Positions 60,476 to 64,000 of a stretch of 64,000 bases of DNA are shown piece by piece (position 1 is the stretch's first letter; each line of letters opens with the position of its first letter). This stretch comes from Flavobacterium magnum (GTDB taxonomy: Bacteria; Bacteroidota; Bacteroidia; Flavobacteriales; Flavobacteriaceae): contig NZ_CP028811.1 of assembly GCF_003055625.1 (NCBI RefSeq), forward strand, positions 558,001 to 622,000. The letters run 5' to 3'. Made by a program: the position numbers and the translations under genes. The notes under the pieces were generated by a model. The model did no database searches. It worked only from the letters and a program-made list of their open reading frames with translations, and was not told the origin of the DNA.

Positions 60476-63400
60476 ATGAAGATTAAGGTTTTATTATTAC
60501 TGTCGCTGTGCTTTTTATGCCTCGGAAAATTATCTGCCCAAAGTGTTGTAATTAATAAGTATTTCAACTCCGGCGGCACGACCGACATAGTGGAATTACT
60601 CGTCATCGCCGACAATACCGATATGCGGGGTTTATGGCTTAAGGATTTCTCCGGCAGCAATGCGAATGACGCAGGGGGCAGCTTCCAGTTTACGACCAAT
60701 ACATTGTGGAGCAGCCTTCGGGCCGGAACACTGATCGTTTTACGACAGGGTTCCACTGCCGCGAGCGATGTCAGCGTGGCCTGTAACGATTTCAGCCTCG
60801 ACATCGGACTATCGAATACCACTTATTTTACCGCAGGCGGAGGATCATTCGACATCAGTACGAACGACATGGTCATGATCAAAAGCGGCACGGCCGCAGG
60901 AACGGCAAACAACATTCACACGCTCAGGGCAGGCGCAGCGGGAACGCAATGGACGAATATCTCCACAGGAACCAAAATCGGGACTACGTCGACCGCCAGC
61001 AGCTACGCAATTGTCGACAACGCGTCGTCAGTGATTGGTGATTTCAACCTCGGGACCTCGGGAGTTACTGTCGGTACCGGCTACACACTGGGCAGCGGAA
61101 ACAATACGAACAACACGAACTTTATTACTTTTTTACGCGGACCTGTCGCGTCAGCGGCCAGCAGCATCACGGGCAGCGGGTTTAGCGCCAATTGGAGTGC
61201 CGTCACCGGCGCAAGCTCTTACCGGCTTGATGTGTCTCTGGCATCCGATTTTTCTTCGTTCGTTTCGGGATACTCCGATTTGAATGTAGGGAACGTTACA
61301 AGTTACAGCGTTACGGGACTTTCGTCCACGACAACCTATTATTACCGGGTTCGTGCAGTCAACGCAATCCCAACCACAAGCGGAAATTCATGTGTCATTA
61401 CCGCGACGACCGGCAGCGGCTTCGCAGTTGACGGCACCATTTCAGCTAACGAATACGGCAACCACACCGATGGCAACAACCGGCAAACCTCAGGCAGTTC
61501 GGTAACTTATATGAAATGGGATGCCACAAACCTGTACGTCGGGGTAACCGGAGCCTCGTTGAGTGAAGGCTTTGTAATGTACCTCGACAAGGATCCGCAG
61601 ACATTGGTGAACGGCGGCACCAACGCAAATGGCACCAATATTGGCCAAGGCTACGACAATACCAATTTTGCTGAACTGCAATTCCGTGCCGATCTGGTAT
61701 TGTATGTCAAAAATGGCTACCGCGAATATCGGACGGCCAACGGCAGCAACGGATGGAGCGCTGCCACGAGTGGTTTCGGCAATTACGCCGACACCGGCAC
61801 GGTCAGGGAGTTTTCTATTCCATGGTCTGTGATCGGCGGCATGCCCTCAGCTTTCAATTTCTTTTCCTATGTAACGAGCTCCGGTGGTTTTGTCTATGCG
61901 CAGTTGCCATCAGAAAATGCCGGCGGGAACATCGGGACAGCAGCCAGATACAGCCGTTATTATACGGTCAGCAGCACGACGATTGGCAGCGGTACGCCAC
62001 CCTTCAGCCGCAACAGTTACGTATTCAACAGCGCATCGGATGTAACCGCTTTCGGACCCATAACAGCTTACGATTTCACGATGAATACCAATGGAAAGTA
62101 TTTGTCCCGAACCGGAAGCACTGCGGGGAACTGGGTAATCGGCGGCAACCTCAGCGTGGGCGATGGCACCATATACCTCGGAAGCGGAGGCGGACCGTAC
62201 GGCACCACCGCTGTGGCCGGAAACCTCAATGTATCCGGTGGCAGCCTCAATATGGACCAAACGACAGGAAGTGTCTCCGTGACCGGAGATCTCAATGTTT
62301 CCGGCGGATCGTATGACATGGCGCAAACATCCGGGGGCGTCAGCATTACCGGAAACCTGAACATCAGCGGAGGTAATTACACCATGAATCAGGCAACGGC
62401 GGCTACTACCGTCTCAGGAAATGTAACCGTATCTTCGGGAACACTAGCGCTTTCCACCGTGTCCGGTGGTGATGTCAATGTGGCGGGCGACTGGACTATC
62501 GGAGCATCAGCGACACAAACCAATAACGGCCGGGCAGTCACCTTCAATGGATCAGCCGGGAACCAGTCAATTACAAAAACCGGCGGCGGCATCGTGTATT
62601 TCGACTACCTCATCATTAATAAATCCACCGGAAATGCCGTAGTGAATGCCACTACCGACATCACCATCAACAGCAGCTCCGGAAACGTCCTGCAGCTTCT
62701 AAATACAGGAAGCCTCGACCTGAACGGGCGTTCCCTTACGCTCAACAATGCCGGAGGGGGAATATACGTATCGGGAGGTGCCCGCAGCATCACGTCCGCT
62801 GCGACAGCCCAGGTCAACATCAACGCGAATAAGTCAGTGTATTATAACAACTCGGGTACCGACACCCTGACTTTTGGAAACCTGCTGACCGTGCACGTAA
62901 CCAATGCAGCGATGGACTTCGGCTCGGGAAATACCTACATCAACGGGACGCTGCAACTCAACGCTGGCGGTGGTGTGAACAGCCCGCCGGTCTATGGTGC
63001 CGGTTCCACGCTGAGATACTGGTATAACGGTTCGAACAGTGTGTACGGCCGCTACAACGAATGGAACGCCAACGGAGCGGGGACAATCGGCACGACCAAA
63101 GGATACCCGAACAATGTACAAATCAGCAACACGACCATACTGGATCTCGGAGCCAATGGCGGTGCCGCTACAGCAAGGGCTTTAGCCGGAAACCTGACAA
63201 TCGATGACGGCGCCGAAATGCGTATGAGTGGCAGCAGCGCCATGTCACAACCCCTGACGATTGGTGGCGACCTGATTCTGGGTCAAGGGGGATCGGCGAC
63301 AATGAACCTTTCCGGGACGAGTGGTGGTGACCTTAAAGTCGGCGGCAACATCAGCTTTACCGGAACATATAATTTCAATGCGAACAACAGGGCGGTATAT

Positions 63401-64000
63401 TTTACTAAAAACGGTACGCAGACAATCACAGCACCTGTAGCAAGGCCTTCAACTTTCAACTACATCTTCTTCCAGCCCGCCACAGGCAGTACGACGCTGC
63501 AACTTGTAGGGGCGGATATGACCCTTGCTCCGACTTCCACGGGCAGCTTGCTTAACTTTAACAGTGCGGCTGACGTGTTTGACCTCAACGGCAGGACGCT
63601 TACACTTGGGAATGCCGGCATCAATAACGGCATCAGCGGATTGGGAACCTTTAAAGGAAGCGCGTCATCAAACCTGACATTACTGGGAATGGGCAGCGTT
63701 GGGACACTTCGGTTTACATCCGGTTCGCAAACGCTTGGTACCTTAACCATGAGCAGGCAAAACGGCGTTGTGGGTGCCGTATTGGGATCTGATCTGGCTG
63801 TCAATACCGCTTTGGTACTGACCAATGGGTTAATTGACCTTGCCTCATTTAACCTGACGTTGGCCTCTGCAGCAACCGTGACGGGCGGCTCATCCAACAG
63901 CTTTGCCATCGCGGACGGCGGTGGTGAATTCAGGAAAAGCTACGCCGCAACGGGATCATTTACATACCCTGTTGGAGACAATACCGTAATTGCAGAGTAC
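60476..64000 (+). CDS. Giant secreted repeat protein with FN3 and CBM9/DOMON-like domains (3' end outside window)
   Basis: The frame from the ATG at 60476 has no stop to base 64000, giving at least 1175 residues. Signal peptide: MKIKVLLLLSLCFLCLGKLSAQ. Residues ~23-220 resemble a lamin-tail-like surface domain (VVINKYFNSGGTTDIVELLV). Residues ~222-312 are a fibronectin type III domain (ANWSAVTGASSYRLDVSL ... TTYYYRVRAVN). Residues ~317-518 resemble a CBM9/DOMON-type sandwich (VDGTISANEYGN, TYMKWDATNLYVGVTGA). From ~550 on come glycine/asparagine/serine-rich beta-solenoid repeats (GNLNVSGGSLNM, GDLNVSGGSYDM, GNLNISGGNYTM). A T9SS signal is expected beyond the window. All antisense ORFs here are composition effects. 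Confidence 0.8.
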   Translation, partial: MKIKVLLLLSLCFLCLGKLSAQSVVINKYFNSGGTTDIVELLVIADNTDMRGLWLKDFSGSNANDAGGSFQFTTNTLWSSLRAGTLIVLRQGSTAASDVSVACNDFSLDIGLSNTTYFTAGGGSFDISTNDMVMIKSGTAAGTANNIHTLRAGAAGTQWTNISTGTKIGTTSTASSYAIVDNASSVIGDFNLGTSGVTVGTGYTLGSGNNTNNTNFITFLRGPVASAASSITGSGFSANWSAVTGASSYRLDVSLASDFSSFVSGYSDLNVGNVTSYSVTGLSSTTTYYYRVRAVNAIPTTSGNSCVITATTGSGFAVDGTISANEYGNHTDGNNRQTSGSSVTYMKWDATNLYVGVTGASLSEGFVMYLDKDPQTLVNGGTNANGTNIGQGYDNTNFAELQFRADLVLYVKNGYREYRTANGSNGWSAATSGFGNYADTGTVREFSIPWSVIGGMPSAFNFFSYVTSSGGFVYAQLPSENAGGNIGTAARYSRYYTVSSTTIGSGTPPFSRNSYVFNSASDVTAFGPITAYDFTMNTNGKYLSRTGSTAGNWVIGGNLSVGDGTIYLGSGGGPYGTTAVAGNLNVSGGSLNMDQTTGSVSVTGDLNVSGGSYDMAQTSGGVSITGNLNISGGNYTMNQATAATTVSGNVTVSSGTLALSTVSGGDVNVAGDWTIGASATQTNNGRAVTFNGSAGNQSITKTGGGIVYFDYLIINKSTGNAVVNATTDITINSSSGNVLQLLNTGSLDLNGRSLTLNNAGGGIYVSGGARSITSAATAQVNINANKSVYYNNSGTDTLTFGNLLTVHVTNAAMDFGSGNTYINGTLQLNAGGGVNSPPVYGAGSTLRYWYNGSNSVYGRYNEWNANGAGTIGTTKGYPNNVQISNTTILDLGANGGAATARALAGNLTIDDGAEMRMSGSSAMSQPLTIGGDLILGQGGSATMNLSGTSGGDLKVGGNISFTGTYNFNANNRAVYFTKNGTQTITAPVARPSTFNYIFFQPATGSTTLQLVGADMTLAPTSTGSLLNFNSAADVFDLNGRTLTLGNAGINNGISGLGTFKGSASSNLTLLGMGSVGTLRFTSGSQTLGTLTMSRQNGVVGAVLGSDLAVNTALVLTNGLIDLASFNLTLASAATVTGGSSNSFAIADGGGEFRKSYAATGSFTYPVGDNTVIAEY

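Overview
The window looks like one contiguous stretch of a chromosome from Flavobacteriaceae (Bacteroidota), most likely Flavobacterium or a close relative. Four things support this. Starts are preceded by the Bacteroidota -7 box TAnnTTTG instead of Shine-Dalgarno sequences. There are several secreted proteins with type IX secretion (T9SS) C-terminal signals. Lineage-restricted families occur (DUF4271, DUF4296, DUF3098, DUF5686). Local gene pairs are typical of the group (pyrH-frr, ftsX-DUF3098-uppP-truB, hemD-DUF4271). Base composition looks near balanced by eye, higher than the low-GC members of the genus. I see no rRNA, tRNA, CRISPR array, transposase or phage gene.

Layout. 1-1295: 3' end of a cation:proton antiporter, then a sugE-type exporter. 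1292-9189 is mostly minus strand: a DUF5686 outer-membrane protein, pyrH-frr, and an ftsX/DUF3098/uppP/truB/barrel operon, interrupted by a plus-strand thioredoxin-like gene. 9404-13122: leuS and a membrane zinc peptidase. 13213-15225: an Lrp regulator beside a saccharopine dehydrogenase. 15331-17397: DUF423 and pckA. 17578-19015: hemD and DUF4271. 19113-21649: a GT2 mannosyltransferase, dihydroorotase and a DUF4296 lipoprotein. 21639-24050: an epimerase and tyrS. 24294-33920: three large modular T9SS cargo proteins in a row. 34247-40939: a small lipoprotein, sucB and sucA, a barrel protein, a small conserved protein and a polyprenyl synthetase. 41084-47650: a complete TetR-TolC-adaptor-RND efflux operon. 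47788-51541: a MORN protein, a TlpA-like protein, aspS and a cold-shock gene. 51747-56014: bioF-bioD-bioA plus a ketoacyl synthase. 56093-59413: a beta-helix protein with a type C T9SS signal. Then recX, and from 60476 a giant repeat protein that is still open at base 64000.

The most interesting non-coding signal is a family of about 79-bp intergenic hairpin elements present three times (13770-13849, 36032-36110, 51615-51693). Every copy lies between two co-directional genes, in the same orientation relative to the upstream gene. The outer sequence is conserved and the inner stem changes on both arms together, which argues for a selected structure. Other regulatory candidates are a perfect palindrome over the lrp promoter and start codon, an inverted repeat over the tetR promoter, a long leader hairpin built from heptamer repeats before leuS, and several genes whose -7 box ends only 4-7 nt before the start codon (probable leaderless transcripts).

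Most of the genes are housekeeping. The accessory part is the surface-protein content. Two adjacent T9SS paralogs share an almost identical 162-bp 3' tract, suggesting recent gene conversion. Their neighbour contains nine Ig-like repeats in an alternating A-B pattern, suggesting amplification of a two-domain unit.
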